Below, one piece after another: positions 44,360 to 52,750 of a stretch of DNA of 64,000 nucleotides. Made by a program: the position numbers and the translations under genes. Numbering within the stretch: position 1 is the first letter of the stretch; the number at the start of each line of letters is the position of its first letter. The stretch comes from an uncultured Bacilli bacterium (GTDB lineage Bacteria > Bacillota_I > Bacilli_A > RF39 > UBA660), in assembly GCA_934130045.1 (NCBI GenBank), contig CAKOXI010000001.1, positions 37,229 through 101,228 of the forward strand. Reading direction: 5' to 3'. The notes under the pieces were generated by a model. The model was not told the DNA's origin. It saw only the letters and a list, made by a program, of their open reading frames with translations, and did no database searches.

Positions 44360-45571
44360 ATGGGTGAAGATAATCGTGAAAAAATAATTATAAATGAAAA
44401 GAAAAAGAGTAATGAAATAGTTATAATTTTACTTATTATGGTTATAACTGTTCTATCTATATTAATAATGTATTTATTAAATAATAACTCTAATAATAGT
44501 TCTAATTCACTAGAAACAAAGAATGAGAAAAATAGTATAGAATTAAAACAAACTGAAACAAGTACTGTGAATAGTGAAGGTATATATATAACAGATGTTT
44601 CGGAGGTTGTTTCTAATGTTATGCCATCAATTGTTGCGATAACAAGTAAAACTTTAGTTTCAACAGGAAAATATGGTCCAAGTTTTTTTGGTTCACAGCA
44701 ATATAGTGAAGGAGCAGGAAGTGGTATTATTGTAAGTTCAAATGATTCTGAACTTATAATTCTAACAAATAATCATGTTGTTGAAGGTGCAGAGGAATTA
44801 ACTGTTAAATTTATTAACGATAAAAGTGTTGACGCTAAAATAAAAGGTACATCTGAAAGAAAAGATATCGCAATTATTACTGTTGATATAAGTAATTTGG
44901 ATGAAGATACACTTAATTCTATTAAAGTTGCAACTTTAGGTGATAGTGATACTTTAAAAGTTGGTAATGGTGTTATAGCAATAGGTAATGCGCTAGGTTA
45001 TGGGCAATCAGTTACAACAGGTGTAGTAAGTGCTTTAAATAGGGATGTTACTATAGATAATTATACAAATAAAATGATTCAAATAGATGCCGCAATTAAT
45101 GGTGGAAATAGTGGAGGAGCCCTACTTAATAGTAAGGGTGAAGTAGTTGGAATTAATTCCGCTAAATATTCCTCAAATTCTTATACATCATCAGCTAGTA
45201 TAGAAGGTATGGGATTTGCTATTCCAATTTCTTCTGTTAGTAATTTAATTGAATCATTAATGAATGGTGAAGAAGAACAAACTGCAACATTAGGTATTGA
45301 GGGATATATGATTAATGATTCATATAGTAAAAGTTATAATATGCCAGTTGGGTTTTATATTTCTAGAATTGTAAGCGGTAGTGGAGCAGATGCATCAAAA
45401 TTAGAGATAGGAAATATTATTACTAAAATTGATGATATTGATATTAATTCTTTTAGTGATATAAGTAATTATTTGTATGAAAAAAAGAAAGGCGATACAG
45501 TAAAATTAGTAGTTAAATATACTAGTGGTCGTGAATATAAGGAAAAAGAAGTAGATGTTGTTTTATCATAA
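44360..45571 (+). CDS. htrA: HtrA/DegP-type serine protease
   Basis: A 403-residue membrane-anchored protease: cytoplasmic start, one helix (about 20-40), Ser/Asn linker, trypsin-like domain (about 75-290) with the catalytic triad H139 (TNNHVV), D169 (RKDIAII) and S251 (GGNSGGAL), and one PDZ domain (about 300-400). It degrades misfolded exported proteins at the cell surface. GAGGTGATTTT precedes the ATG. Single gene with its own terminator. Confidence 0.95.
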   Translation: MGEDNREKIIINEKKKSNEIVIILLIMVITVLSILIMYLLNNNSNNSSNSLETKNEKNSIELKQTETSTVNSEGIYITDVSEVVSNVMPSIVAITSKTLVSTGKYGPSFFGSQQYSEGAGSGIIVSSNDSELIILTNNHVVEGAEELTVKFINDKSVDAKIKGTSERKDIAIITVDISNLDEDTLNSIKVATLGDSDTLKVGNGVIAIGNALGYGQSVTTGVVSALNRDVTIDNYTNKMIQIDAAINGGNSGGALLNSKGEVVGINSAKYSSNSYTSSASIEGMGFAIPISSVSNLIESLMNGEEEQTATLGIEGYMINDSYSKSYNMPVGFYISRIVSGSGADASKLEIGNIITKIDDIDINSFSDISNYLYEKKKGDTVKLVVKYTSGREYKEKEVDVVLS

Positions 45572-45596
45572 AAGTGTAAAGAAACACTTTTTTTAT
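45571..45596 (+). terminator. Terminator of htrA
   Basis: AAAGTGT, loop AAAGAA, ACACTTT, then a T run; it begins in the stop codon. Confidence 0.85.
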
Positions 45597-45663
45597 TTTA
45601 TATTTTATTTTAATAGATATAATAATTAATGTAGAAAAAATTTTATTTTTTTTTTTAAACATC

Positions 45664-45694
45664 TTGACTTGAAGCTAACTCTAAGTGTTATTAT
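45664..45694 (+). promoter_or_regulatory. MerR-type promoter with 19-bp spacer and inverted repeat
   Basis: TTGACT (45664-45669), 19-bp spacer, TATTAT (45689-45694). The spacer contains ACTTGAAGCT/AACTCTAAGT, an imperfect inverted repeat with 7 of 10 positions paired. The stretched spacer is the mark of promoters activated by MerR proteins, and the MerR gene at 47474 is in the operon. The repeat matches those of AdhR-like aldehyde regulators. Confidence 0.85.
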
Positions 45695-45713
45695 TAATCT
45701 AGGAGGTAATTAA

Positions 45714-47477
45714 ATGATAAATGTACTAAACAAAATAAATGAACCAAATGATTTAAAAAGATTATCGATTGAAGAGTTAAAAACTCTTGCTAGTGAAATA
45801 AGAGAGTTATTACTTAAAAAATTAAGTATTCATGGTGGTCATTTTGGACCAAATTTTGGTACTGTAGAAGCTATAATCGCGCTACACTATGTATTTAATT
45901 CGCCAATTGATAAATTAATTTTTGATGTATCTCATCAAAGTTATACTCATAAAATTTTAACAGGTAGAAAAGATGCTTTTATATATGAAGATAAATATGA
46001 TGATGTAACAGGTTATACAGATCCATCTGAAAGTGTTCATGACCTCTTTAAAATAGGTCATACATCAACATCTATTAGCTTAGCAGTTGGACTTGCCGTA
46101 TCAAGAAATTTAAAAAATGAATCTTATAATGTAATCGCATTTATTGGAGATGGTTCTTTAAGTGGTGGAGAAGCTTTAGAAGGACTTGATTTTGTAGGTG
46201 AACAAAAAAATAATTTTATAATAGTTGTAAATGATAATGATATGTCTATTGCTGAAAATCATGGTGGATTATATAAAAATTTAAAGGAATTAAGAGAAAC
46301 TAATGGAAAAAGTGAATGTAATTTATTTAAAGCAATGGGACTAGATTATATTTATGTAGATGATGGAAACGATATTGATAAGTTAATAAGTGCTTTTAAT
46401 AGTGTAAAGGATATCGATCATCCTATTGTTGTTCATATTAACACAGAAAAAGGCAAAGGTTATAAAATAGCCGAAGAAAATAAAGAAAATTGGCACTATA
46501 CAATGCCATTTGATATTGAAACTGGTAAATCAAAATTTAAATTGGGTAAAGATTATGCAGATTTAACGGGCGAATTTTTATTACAAAAAATGAAAAAGGA
46601 TAAAAATGTTGTTGCGATTGTTGCAGGAGTACCAACTTGTATTGGATTTACAAAAGAAAGAAGATTAGAGGCAGGGCGTCAATTTATTGATGTTGGTATT
46701 GCCGAAGAAACTGGGGTTGCGATTGCTTCTGGAATTGCTGCAAATGGAGGTAAACCTGTTTTTGCAACACATTCAAGCTTTATGCAAAGAACTTACGATC
46801 AATTATCACAAGATTTATGTATTAATAATAACCCAGCAACTATTTTAGTAAATACTGCTTCTATATATGGTATGAATGATATAACTCACTTAGGTTTTTA
46901 TGACATACCACTTATATCTAATATTCCTAATATGGTTTATTTAGCTCCTACTTCAAAAGATGAATATTTTGCAATGTTAAATTATAGTATAGAGCAAAAT
47001 AATTATCCTATTGCGATTAGAATACCTTGCAATAGAGTTATAGAAGATAATAGAAAAATTGATACTGACTATAGTAAATTAAATAAATATAAGGTTGAAA
47101 AAAATGGTGAAAAAATCGCAATAATTGCTTTAGGCGACTTTTATCAACTAGGAGAAAATTTACGTAATAAAATTATAACTGAATTAAATATCGAACCTAC
47201 TTTAATTAATCCAAGATATATAACAGGATTAGATAATGAATTATTAGCTGAACTTATGAAAAAACATTATCTTGTAATAACTTTAGAAGATGGAATATTA
47301 GATGGTGGTTTTGGTGAAAAGATATCAAGATATTATAGTGATACTAATATGTTAGTAAAAAATTATGGAATAAAGAAATCTTTTTATGATAGATATAGTG
47401 TAGAAGAATTATTAAAAGAAAATAATCTTACTGTAGAACAAATTATAGAAGATATAAAGGAAATAAGTAAAAAATGA
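45714..47477 (+). CDS. DXS-like thiamine-diphosphate enzyme (transketolase superfamily)
   Basis: A 587-residue protein aligned along its length with 1-deoxy-D-xylulose-5-phosphate synthase: ThDP motif GDGSLSGGEALEG..NDN (145-175), DVSHQSYTHKILTGR (71-85) in place of DVGHQAYPHK, and pyrimidine/transketolase C domains. It is shorter than usual (about 620) and the segment normally VGIAEQHAVT reads VGIAEETGVA, so the histidine of that motif is lost. It may be a DXS paralog with another acyl acceptor. Location in a MerR redox operon, not with isoprenoid genes, also argues for this. Confidence 0.75.
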   Translation: MINVLNKINEPNDLKRLSIEELKTLASEIRELLLKKLSIHGGHFGPNFGTVEAIIALHYVFNSPIDKLIFDVSHQSYTHKILTGRKDAFIYEDKYDDVTGYTDPSESVHDLFKIGHTSTSISLAVGLAVSRNLKNESYNVIAFIGDGSLSGGEALEGLDFVGEQKNNFIIVVNDNDMSIAENHGGLYKNLKELRETNGKSECNLFKAMGLDYIYVDDGNDIDKLISAFNSVKDIDHPIVVHINTEKGKGYKIAEENKENWHYTMPFDIETGKSKFKLGKDYADLTGEFLLQKMKKDKNVVAIVAGVPTCIGFTKERRLEAGRQFIDVGIAEETGVAIASGIAANGGKPVFATHSSFMQRTYDQLSQDLCINNNPATILVNTASIYGMNDITHLGFYDIPLISNIPNMVYLAPTSKDEYFAMLNYSIEQNNYPIAIRIPCNRVIEDNRKIDTDYSKLNKYKVEKNGEKIAIIALGDFYQLGENLRNKIITELNIEPTLINPRYITGLDNELLAELMKKHYLVITLEDGILDGGFGEKISRYYSDTNMLVKNYGIKKSFYDRYSVEELLKENNLTVEQIIEDIKEISKK

Positions 47478-47854
47478 CAATAAAAGAAGTAAGTAATAAA
47501 TACGATATTACACAAGATACAATTAGATATTATGAAAAAATTGGACTGTTACCACCAGTTCCAAGAAATAAATCTGGAATAAGAGATTTTGATCAAAAAT
47601 CTTGCAAATGGTTGGAATTTATAAAATGTATGAGATCGGCAGGAATGCAAATAGATGTTTTACTTGAGTATATGGAATTATTTAAAAAAGGTAGAGAAAC
47701 TGTAACATTAAGAAAAGAATTGTTATTAGATCAAAGAAATAAATTAATTAAAAAAAGAGAAGATATTAATAATACAATTGAAAAATTAGATTATAAAATA
47801 AGTTTATATAATGAAATAGAATTGGGTAAAAGAAAAGATTTTTTAGAAGAATAG
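47474..47854 (+). CDS. MerR-family regulator (AdhR-like)
   Basis: A 126-residue regulator with the MerR helix-turn-helix and wing (about 2-70; TIKEVSNKYDITQDTIRYYEKIGLLPP in pieces) and a coiled-coil dimer helix (about 78-118). No cysteine stands in the metal-binding position, which places it with the aldehyde/redox-type members. It overlaps the DXS-like gene by 4 bp. It should act on the 19-bp-spacer promoter at 45664, upstream of its own operon. Confidence 0.9.
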   Translation: MTIKEVSNKYDITQDTIRYYEKIGLLPPVPRNKSGIRDFDQKSCKWLEFIKCMRSAGMQIDVLLEYMELFKKGRETVTLRKELLLDQRNKLIKKREDINNTIEKLDYKISLYNEIELGKRKDFLEE

Positions 47855-47863
47855 GAGAAATTT

Positions 47864-48184
47864 ATGATTAAACAAACAGCAGGAAGAGATTCATTAGGAG
47901 AATTTGCTCCTAATTTTGCTCACTATAATGATGATATTTTATTTGGTGAGAATTGGTGTGATCCATCAATTGATATAAAAACTAGGTGTATTATTACAGT
48001 AGTTGCATTAATGAGTAGTGGTATAACTGATAACTCTTTAAGGTATCACCTTGAAAATGCTAAAAAGAATGGAGTAACAAAAGAACAAATAGCTGGAATT
48101 ATTACTCATACTGCATTTTATGTAGGTTGGCCTAAAGGATGGGCAGTGTTTAATTTAGCTAAGGAGGTTTATAAGGATGAATAA
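47864..48184 (+). CDS. Carboxymuconolactone decarboxylase family protein
   Basis: A 106-residue all-helical protein with TRCIITVVALMSSG, the HLENAKKNGVTKEQIAGIITHTAFYVGWPKGWAVFN helices, typical of CMD-family proteins without the AhpD CxxC pair. These members sit in MerR-controlled operons with cupins and flavodoxins. The molecular reaction is unknown. AGGAGAAATTT precedes the ATG and it overlaps the cupin gene by 8 bp. Confidence 0.88.
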   Translation: MIKQTAGRDSLGEFAPNFAHYNDDILFGENWCDPSIDIKTRCIITVVALMSSGITDNSLRYHLENAKKNGVTKEQIAGIITHTAFYVGWPKGWAVFNLAKEVYKDE

Positions 48185-48524
48185 AGAAGAATTTGATAAG
48201 GCAAATGTTTTTGGATTAGGTACTCCTAATACGGATTATGCTAAATATTTTATTGGAAATAGTTATCTAAATCCTTTAACAGATCCTCTAAAATCAATTT
48301 TTTTAGCGAACGTATCGTTTGAACCAGGTTGTAGAAATAATTGGCATATACACCACGCAACAGAAGGTGGCGGTCAGATTTTAGTTTGTACAGCAGGATT
48401 TGGTTGGTATCAAGAAGAAGGTAAGGAAGCTATAGAATTAAAACCAGGTATGGTTATCACAATTCCTGCTAATGTTAAACATTGGCATGGAGCAAAAAAA
48501 GATTCCTGGGTGTTCCTTACATAA
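48177..48524 (+). pseudogene. Cupin gene, 5' part (cut by the mobilizable element)
   Basis: Reads as 115 residues, but only the first 111 are the cupin (metal-binding NNWHIHHATEGGGQ and KHWHG), after which four residues from the inserted element (VFLT) and a stop follow. The missing end of the protein lies at 62756-62848. Joining W111 (48507-48509) to F at 62756 gives 141 residues in frame ending EYSKLS. The truncated form has lost the last strand and helix of the barrel and is probably inactive. Uses AAGGAGGTTTATAAGG for translation. Confidence 0.85.
48507..48509. other. attL core (TGG) of the mobilizable element
   Basis: GATTCC-TGG at the left junction and AACG-TGG-TTTAG at the right share only TGG. 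Sequence left of 48510 belongs to the cupin gene, sequence right of it to the element. A 2-3 bp shared core is normal for large serine recombinases. Confidence 0.85.
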
Positions 48525-48655
48525 TAGCACCAGATAATAAAATTAAAGATTTAGTTTGCTTTAAAGGAAAAATAGGAAATACTAAAATTGATCTAACATC
48601 AAAACGATACATAAATGGTAATGATTTTGAAATTTATGTATCAATCATTACATAA
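48510..48655 (+). other. Open frame continuing the recombinase in the excised circle
   Basis: When the element closes on TGG, the recombinase frame (...REN-V at 62752) reads on through 48 codons from 48510 to a TAA at 48653-48655 in place of the two final codons seen at the integrated right end. The stretch has no stop and no start codon of its own and begins GVPYIIAPDNKIK. It therefore looks like the recombinase's C-terminal tail left at the other end of the element. This is inferred from junction arithmetic. Confidence 0.55.
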
Positions 48656-48723
48656 AGCACGTTCTATAATCCAATATATTGCTTTATCAAATTTGGAAAA
48701 TTATTCATTTTATAATTAGTGGC

Positions 48724-48749
48724 AAAGGTATGTGTAAAAACATATCTTT
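48724..48749. other. Hairpin upstream of the relaxase gene
   Basis: AAAGGTATGT, 6-base loop, ACATATCTTT (one G-T mismatch), followed by T residues; 31 bp before the relaxase ATG. Most likely a terminator of read-through from the interrupted operon. It lacks a MobV nick sequence. Confidence 0.55.
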
Positions 48750-48779
48750 TTTTGTGTTAAAGAAAGCGAGGAATGATAA

Positions 48780-50066
48780 ATGAATTATGGAATATTTAGA
48801 AGTAAGCCTATTATGACTTTAAATGATTTAGCTCAAATAGGCTCTCATAATAAACGTGAGAAAAAAACGTATAAAAGCAATACTGATATTAAATTAGAAT
48901 TAACGAAAGATAATATAGAATTAGTGCCCTTAACAGAAAAATATGTTAAAGGTTTTCATAATCTTACGAAAGAGTATAAAAAACAACACGAAGAAAAACA
49001 AAAAACAGAGCGTGATGATAGAAAAAGAAGTTATACTGAAATGTTAAATAAATCTAAAAGTGTTGTTGCTGATGAACTTTTATTTACGGCTACAAATAAT
49101 TTTTTTAAAGATAAAGACAAGAATTTTATTTTAGAATGGGCTAAAACCTGTATGGATTTTGTTTATAATGATTTAGGGTATACTAAAGAACAAATATTAC
49201 ACGCCACTCTACATTTAGATGAGGAAACACCACATATTCATTGTGTGGTAGTGCCTTTAGTTAAAAAAATGGATAAAAGAACAAATACAGAAAGATATAC
49301 TATTTCTAAAAAACAATATATTAAAGACAAAATACATCTATCACAACTACAAGATATTTATAATGATAGATTAAGAGAAAAAGGCTATGATTTAGAACGT
49401 GGTATTAAAGGTAGCAATGCGAAACACCAAAAAGTAAGAGAATTTAAGAAAACAACTAAATACTATGAAAATAAAGTTGAAACTATTAATAAAAAATTAG
49501 ATGATGCTATGAATGATTTTGATGAAAAAATGAAAACAACTAAAAATATACCTTTTGATAAAAAACACGTAATTGTTGAAAAAGACACTTTTGATAGTAT
49601 GAACAATGTTATTAAAGAAACAAAAAAAGTAGCAGAGTTTCAACCTAAAATGGAACAATTATTTAATGAGGTAGATAATTTTACTAAAAGTCATCAATCA
49701 CTAGAAAAAGAAAATCAAAAGTATAAGAAAGAAGTTAGTAAACTTGAAACTGAAAATAAAAAATTAAAAAATGAAAATAGAAATTTAATTTATAGATTAA
49801 ATGAACTATTTCAATTATTAAAAAAATTTTTAAGAAAACTATTACAACGTGGTAATGATTATACAAAAGATGAAACTTCTGAGGTTATTAAAAATTGTTA
49901 TGATAATAATGGGTTTGATATGGAAGATGTTATTACAATATCTAGAGGAACAACTAAACAGGATGAATTATTTGATTATGCTAATGCACCTGATTACTAC
50001 AAAGAAAGAGTTAAAACTTATGATAAAGATGAATACGATAAAAAATATTTTGAATTAAGTAGATAA
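48780..50066 (+). CDS. mobV: MobV-family relaxase (Mob/Pre)
   Basis: A 428-residue relaxase: motif I region at residues 1-25 (MNYGIFRSKPIM..GSHNKRE), the histidine motif HLDEETPHIHCVVVPL at about 141-156, and a coiled-coil C-terminal half (about 215-350) with a basic patch. MobV proteins nick oriT at TAGTGTG/TTA and pilot the strand through a helper T4SS. GCGAGGAATGATAA precedes the ATG. The matching oriT sequence is found at 57747-57806, not next to this gene. Length is normal for the family. Confidence 0.9.
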   Translation: MNYGIFRSKPIMTLNDLAQIGSHNKREKKTYKSNTDIKLELTKDNIELVPLTEKYVKGFHNLTKEYKKQHEEKQKTERDDRKRSYTEMLNKSKSVVADELLFTATNNFFKDKDKNFILEWAKTCMDFVYNDLGYTKEQILHATLHLDEETPHIHCVVVPLVKKMDKRTNTERYTISKKQYIKDKIHLSQLQDIYNDRLREKGYDLERGIKGSNAKHQKVREFKKTTKYYENKVETINKKLDDAMNDFDEKMKTTKNIPFDKKHVIVEKDTFDSMNNVIKETKKVAEFQPKMEQLFNEVDNFTKSHQSLEKENQKYKKEVSKLETENKKLKNENRNLIYRLNELFQLLKKFLRKLLQRGNDYTKDETSEVIKNCYDNNGFDMEDVITISRGTTKQDELFDYANAPDYYKERVKTYDKDEYDKKYFELSR

Positions 50067-50230
50067 AATAATCTTGACTTTTTTAATTGTTAGAGTGATA
50101 AATATTAAAACTAAATTTGAGATTATACCTAATTTAAGCGATTATATTTAAACTTTAAGTTAAGTCTTAATCTCCTATCTGGTTTTTAAAATAAAACGCT
50201 TTAAATGGCTTATTTGAAAGGAAGATGATT

Positions 50231-50626
50231 ATGTTATTAGAAAATAATACTGAAAGAGTTATAAATTTAATTAAAATGGTAGATAATTTAAAGGGAATTG
50301 ATAAAATAAGATTATCAATCTACTTATTTGAAAATTTAGAGTTTATTTCTACTTATGATGCCAATAGTTTTATAAAAGTTCTAAAAAGAGTATTATCAAT
50401 ACTAAATTTAGAATCTAAAAAAATAATAGTTAATTTTGCTAAATATAATAATTTATTATTTATATCGTCAAATTATATGGAATTATCATTAGAAGAAAAG
50501 AAAAAATTTTCAGTTGAATTATTATTTAATATCTTTCAATATGACTTCAAAAATGAAGAAATCAATGTCTTAATTAATAACAATTTAAGTGTTTATGATT
50601 ATTGTTATTCATTAAATATATTATAA
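50231..50626 (+). CDS. Small helical protein, unknown
   Basis: A 131-residue soluble helical protein (LLENNTERVINLIKMVDNL). No family recognised. ATG at 50231 is chosen because GAAAGGAAG ends 6 bp ahead; an ATG at 50225 abuts the site. The 164-bp gap before it holds a short inverted repeat (GAGATTA near 50117, TAATCTC near 50170) and a TTGACT-like -35 near 50075. It is convergent with an XRE regulator across a shared terminator. Confidence 0.5.
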   Translation: MLLENNTERVINLIKMVDNLKGIDKIRLSIYLFENLEFISTYDANSFIKVLKRVLSILNLESKKIIVNFAKYNNLLFISSNYMELSLEEKKKFSVELLFNIFQYDFKNEEINVLINNNLSVYDYCYSLNIL

Positions 50627-50667
50627 AAGCAAGAATATGTTATATTGCATATCCTTGCTTTTTTATT
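50625..50667. terminator. Bidirectional terminator
   Basis: AAAAGCAAG (50625-50633) pairs with CTTGCTTTT (50654-50662); inner AATATG/CATAT adds pairing; T runs on both sides. Confidence 0.8.
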
Positions 50668-51115
50668 TCTCTATATTTTTATTATTAGTTCTTCCTACTA
50701 TCCAATCCATAGATATATTATAAGTTTTACATATTGAATAAGCAGTTGTTGTCGTTATTAGATTAAAACCAGTTTCATAATGACTATATGTTGTTTGCGA
50801 TATACCACATTTATTAGCAAACTTTTCTTGAGATAATTTTAACTTAATTCTTAATGTTTTTAATCTTTTCCCTATTTGTTTTTTACTAGTTTTAATTTGT
50901 TTATTGTATTCAATATTTTTTCTAGTTAAACCCATTAAGAAATCTAGTGAAAAATCATATAAATTGCAAAACTTAATTAGTTTATTAAATGGAATTGGAT
51001 TACTAGCCGTTTCCCAACCAGATATAGTTTTTCTACTTACACCAAATATATAACCCAATTCCTCCTGTGTCATTTCAAGCACTTCTCTTGCATATTTTAA
51101 TTTGTTATCAATCAT
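50663..51115 (-). CDS. XRE-family regulator with two helix-turn-helix domains
   Basis: A 150-residue protein with two Cro/C1-type domains: residues about 5-60 (MTQEELGYIFGVSRKTISGWE) and about 85-140 (KLSQEKFANKCGISQTTYSHYE). Such tandem HTH proteins are common regulators in mobile elements. The ATG at 51115 follows AGGTGATAGTA; an in-frame GTG at 51124 overlaps it. It diverges from the small gene at 51235, so it likely represses the promoter at 51169-51197 or its own. Confidence 0.85.
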   Translation of the reverse strand: MIDNKLKYAREVLEMTQEELGYIFGVSRKTISGWETASNPIPFNKLIKFCNLYDFSLDFLMGLTRKNIEYNKQIKTSKKQIGKRLKTLRIKLKLSQEKFANKCGISQTTYSHYETGFNLITTTTAYSICKTYNISMDWIVGRTNNKNIEK

Positions 51116-51168
51116 TACTATCACCTAGTAATAATTTTCTCATTAAAATAATTTTTAACCTTAAATGT

Positions 51169-51197
51169 CTGACAAATAGGTTAATAAATGGTATAAT
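51169..51197 (+). promoter_or_regulatory. SigA-type promoter of the 51235 gene
   Basis: CTGACA, 17-bp spacer, TATAAT, 37 bp before the ATG, in the divergent gap next to the XRE gene. Confidence 0.7.
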
Positions 51198-51234
51198 CAT
51201 ATATGAAGTAAATATTAAATGTTGGAGGTGTGAA

Positions 51235-51525
51235 ATGAAAAAGCAAAAAGATGATAATGAATTATTTGATAAATTATTAGAGCTAAATATTAAATATGCT
51301 ATTGAAGATTCAACTATAAACATTAGAATTATAGATAATAGGATAAAATTTTATGAAACCTTAATTAATCATTTAGAGGATGATAAACCCTTGTTTTTCC
51401 AAAAAAAGAAACTTGTGGAATATGAAAATAAAAAATCAGAATATGAAAATAAAATATTTGAATTATATATTAAATTAAGTAAAGAATATGAAATTATTGA
51501 AAAATTGCATTTTAGAATATCATAA
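51235..51525 (+). CDS. Small charged coiled-coil protein
   Basis: A 96-residue protein, mostly charged helix with a coiled-coil central part (RIIDNRIKFYETLINHLED..KKKLVEYENKKSEYENKI). The ATG at 51235 follows TGGAGGTGTGAA; the longer open frame upstream has no binding site and covers the promoter. No family recognised. Under control of the divergent XRE regulator by position. Confidence 0.55.
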   Translation: MKKQKDDNELFDKLLELNIKYAIEDSTINIRIIDNRIKFYETLINHLEDDKPLFFQKKKLVEYENKKSEYENKIFELYIKLSKEYEIIEKLHFRIS

Positions 51526-51645
51526 ATTACTAAGTAAAATGATGTGTTATGAATATAGTATTTAAAAGTTATATATTAATTTTTAAAGTTCTGATTATAT
51601 TGATGTTTAATAATTAACATATCAAGTAAATAATTGTTAAAAGAA

Positions 51646-51674
51646 TAGACTGTATATTAAATTACTAGTATAAT
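51646..51674 (+). promoter_or_regulatory. Promoter of the HEPN-like gene
   Basis: TAGACT, 17-bp spacer, TATAAT, 39 bp before the ATG at 51714. Confidence 0.6.
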
Positions 51675-51713
51675 ATAAACAATGAATAAAAATTTGCTTT
51701 CTGGAGGATGATT

Positions 51714-52421
51714 ATGAAAAAAGATTTATTTGATTATGCTATTTTTCCAACAAAAAAACAATTTAGAAAGGTAAATTGTATTGACAAAATATATGGTATT
51801 CCAAAATTAAAAATACCTAAAAATATGGTTTTATTTCATCCTGAACATTATTTAATTAATGATGCTATAATTAATTATAATAATGAAGTGATTGTTACAA
51901 AAATATATTATGCATATATTGAAAAATATAACAATTATTATAAAAAATATAAAAACGAGGAATATAAATTTTGGTGTAAAAAATATATTGAACAAACAAT
52001 AAAGGAATTATATTCTGTATATGATAAGTCAATTCATATAATAAATTATTATTATGATTTTAAAATATATCCTGATATAGATTTCAAGAAAAAGGTTAGA
52101 AATTCTCTAAAAGAAACCGACAAAAGTTTTTATAATAAAATTAATAATATATATAGTAAATTATATGGTGATAAATATAAAAATATAATAAGAGATGATA
52201 TTACCCATAATTTTAGTAATATGTTTTTTCGATATATACCAAGATATTATAATGATAGAAAGACAGGATGGAAAACCGAGGAGGCAATTAGTATTTCTGA
52301 TGGAATAAAAATAATTGATGATATATGTGTAATTTTGGGTGATAATTTAGAGATAATAAAAAATAAATTGTTGGAAAGATTTCCAAGTGATAAATCTACT
52401 ACAACTAATGCCGAAAATTAA
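51714..52421 (+). CDS. HEPN-like protein with Rx4H motif
   Basis: A 235-residue helical soluble protein. R160-DDIT-H165 is a Rx4H motif followed by a helix (NFSNMFFRYIPRYY) in a setting like the Cthe_2314-type HEPN families. HEPN proteins are often RNases in abortive-infection or toxin systems. No antitoxin (MNT) or ATPase partner lies adjacent, so the role is unproven. ATG at 51714 is chosen because TGGAGG ends 6 bp earlier; an ATG at 51708 abuts the site. It is the sort of cargo mobile elements carry. Confidence 0.45.
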   Translation: MKKDLFDYAIFPTKKQFRKVNCIDKIYGIPKLKIPKNMVLFHPEHYLINDAIINYNNEVIVTKIYYAYIEKYNNYYKKYKNEEYKFWCKKYIEQTIKELYSVYDKSIHIINYYYDFKIYPDIDFKKKVRNSLKETDKSFYNKINNIYSKLYGDKYKNIIRDDITHNFSNMFFRYIPRYYNDRKTGWKTEEAISISDGIKIIDDICVILGDNLEIIKNKLLERFPSDKSTTTNAEN

Positions 52422-52750
52422 TATTGCTTATAATAAAACTGTTTGAATTATAAAAAAATAATGGTATATAATTAAATTAAATTGTGTGAAATTAAAATTT
52501 ATATTATCAAAATTTATTTCGTGCAGTTTTTTTTATATTTGACGCAACTATGTATAATTTTGTTGACTTATGTCGAAAAAAATCGTACAATGAAGTTGTA
52601 AAAAATTAATGAAATGCAGTATCTTCATTATTTATTACCATTAAGATATTTAAAATACTTAATGAATAATAAAGTTCTGATAAGTAAGGTACTGTTTATT
52701 TTATATAATGGTACTTTCTTATAATAAAAAAAGGGAGGAGGTGCTATTAT
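52422..52750 (+). promoter_or_regulatory. Gene-free leader of the bacteriocin-like operon with promoter and hairpins
   Basis: A strong promoter lies at 52563-52591: TTGACT, 17-bp spacer, TACAAT. It leaves an mRNA leader of about 150 bases containing a long imperfect stem (about 52623-52673: CTTCATTATTTATT against AATGAATAATAAAG, inner CATTAAG/CTTAATG) and a second one (about 52680-52725, TAAGTAAGGTAC against GGTACTTTCTTA). GGGAGGAGG is the binding site. The leader could have a regulatory role. Nothing recognisable as a gene is seen before 52751. Confidence 0.6.

Noticed and set aside
48724..48749. Hairpin upstream of the relaxase as oriT
   Set aside because: It lacks a TAGTGTG/TTA nick sequence, which is present at 57765-57774 with the proper flanking repeats.
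51067..51234. Longer N-terminus for the 51235 gene
   Set aside because: It would cover the divergent promoter region and has no binding site; TGGAGGTGTGAA precedes the ATG at 51235.
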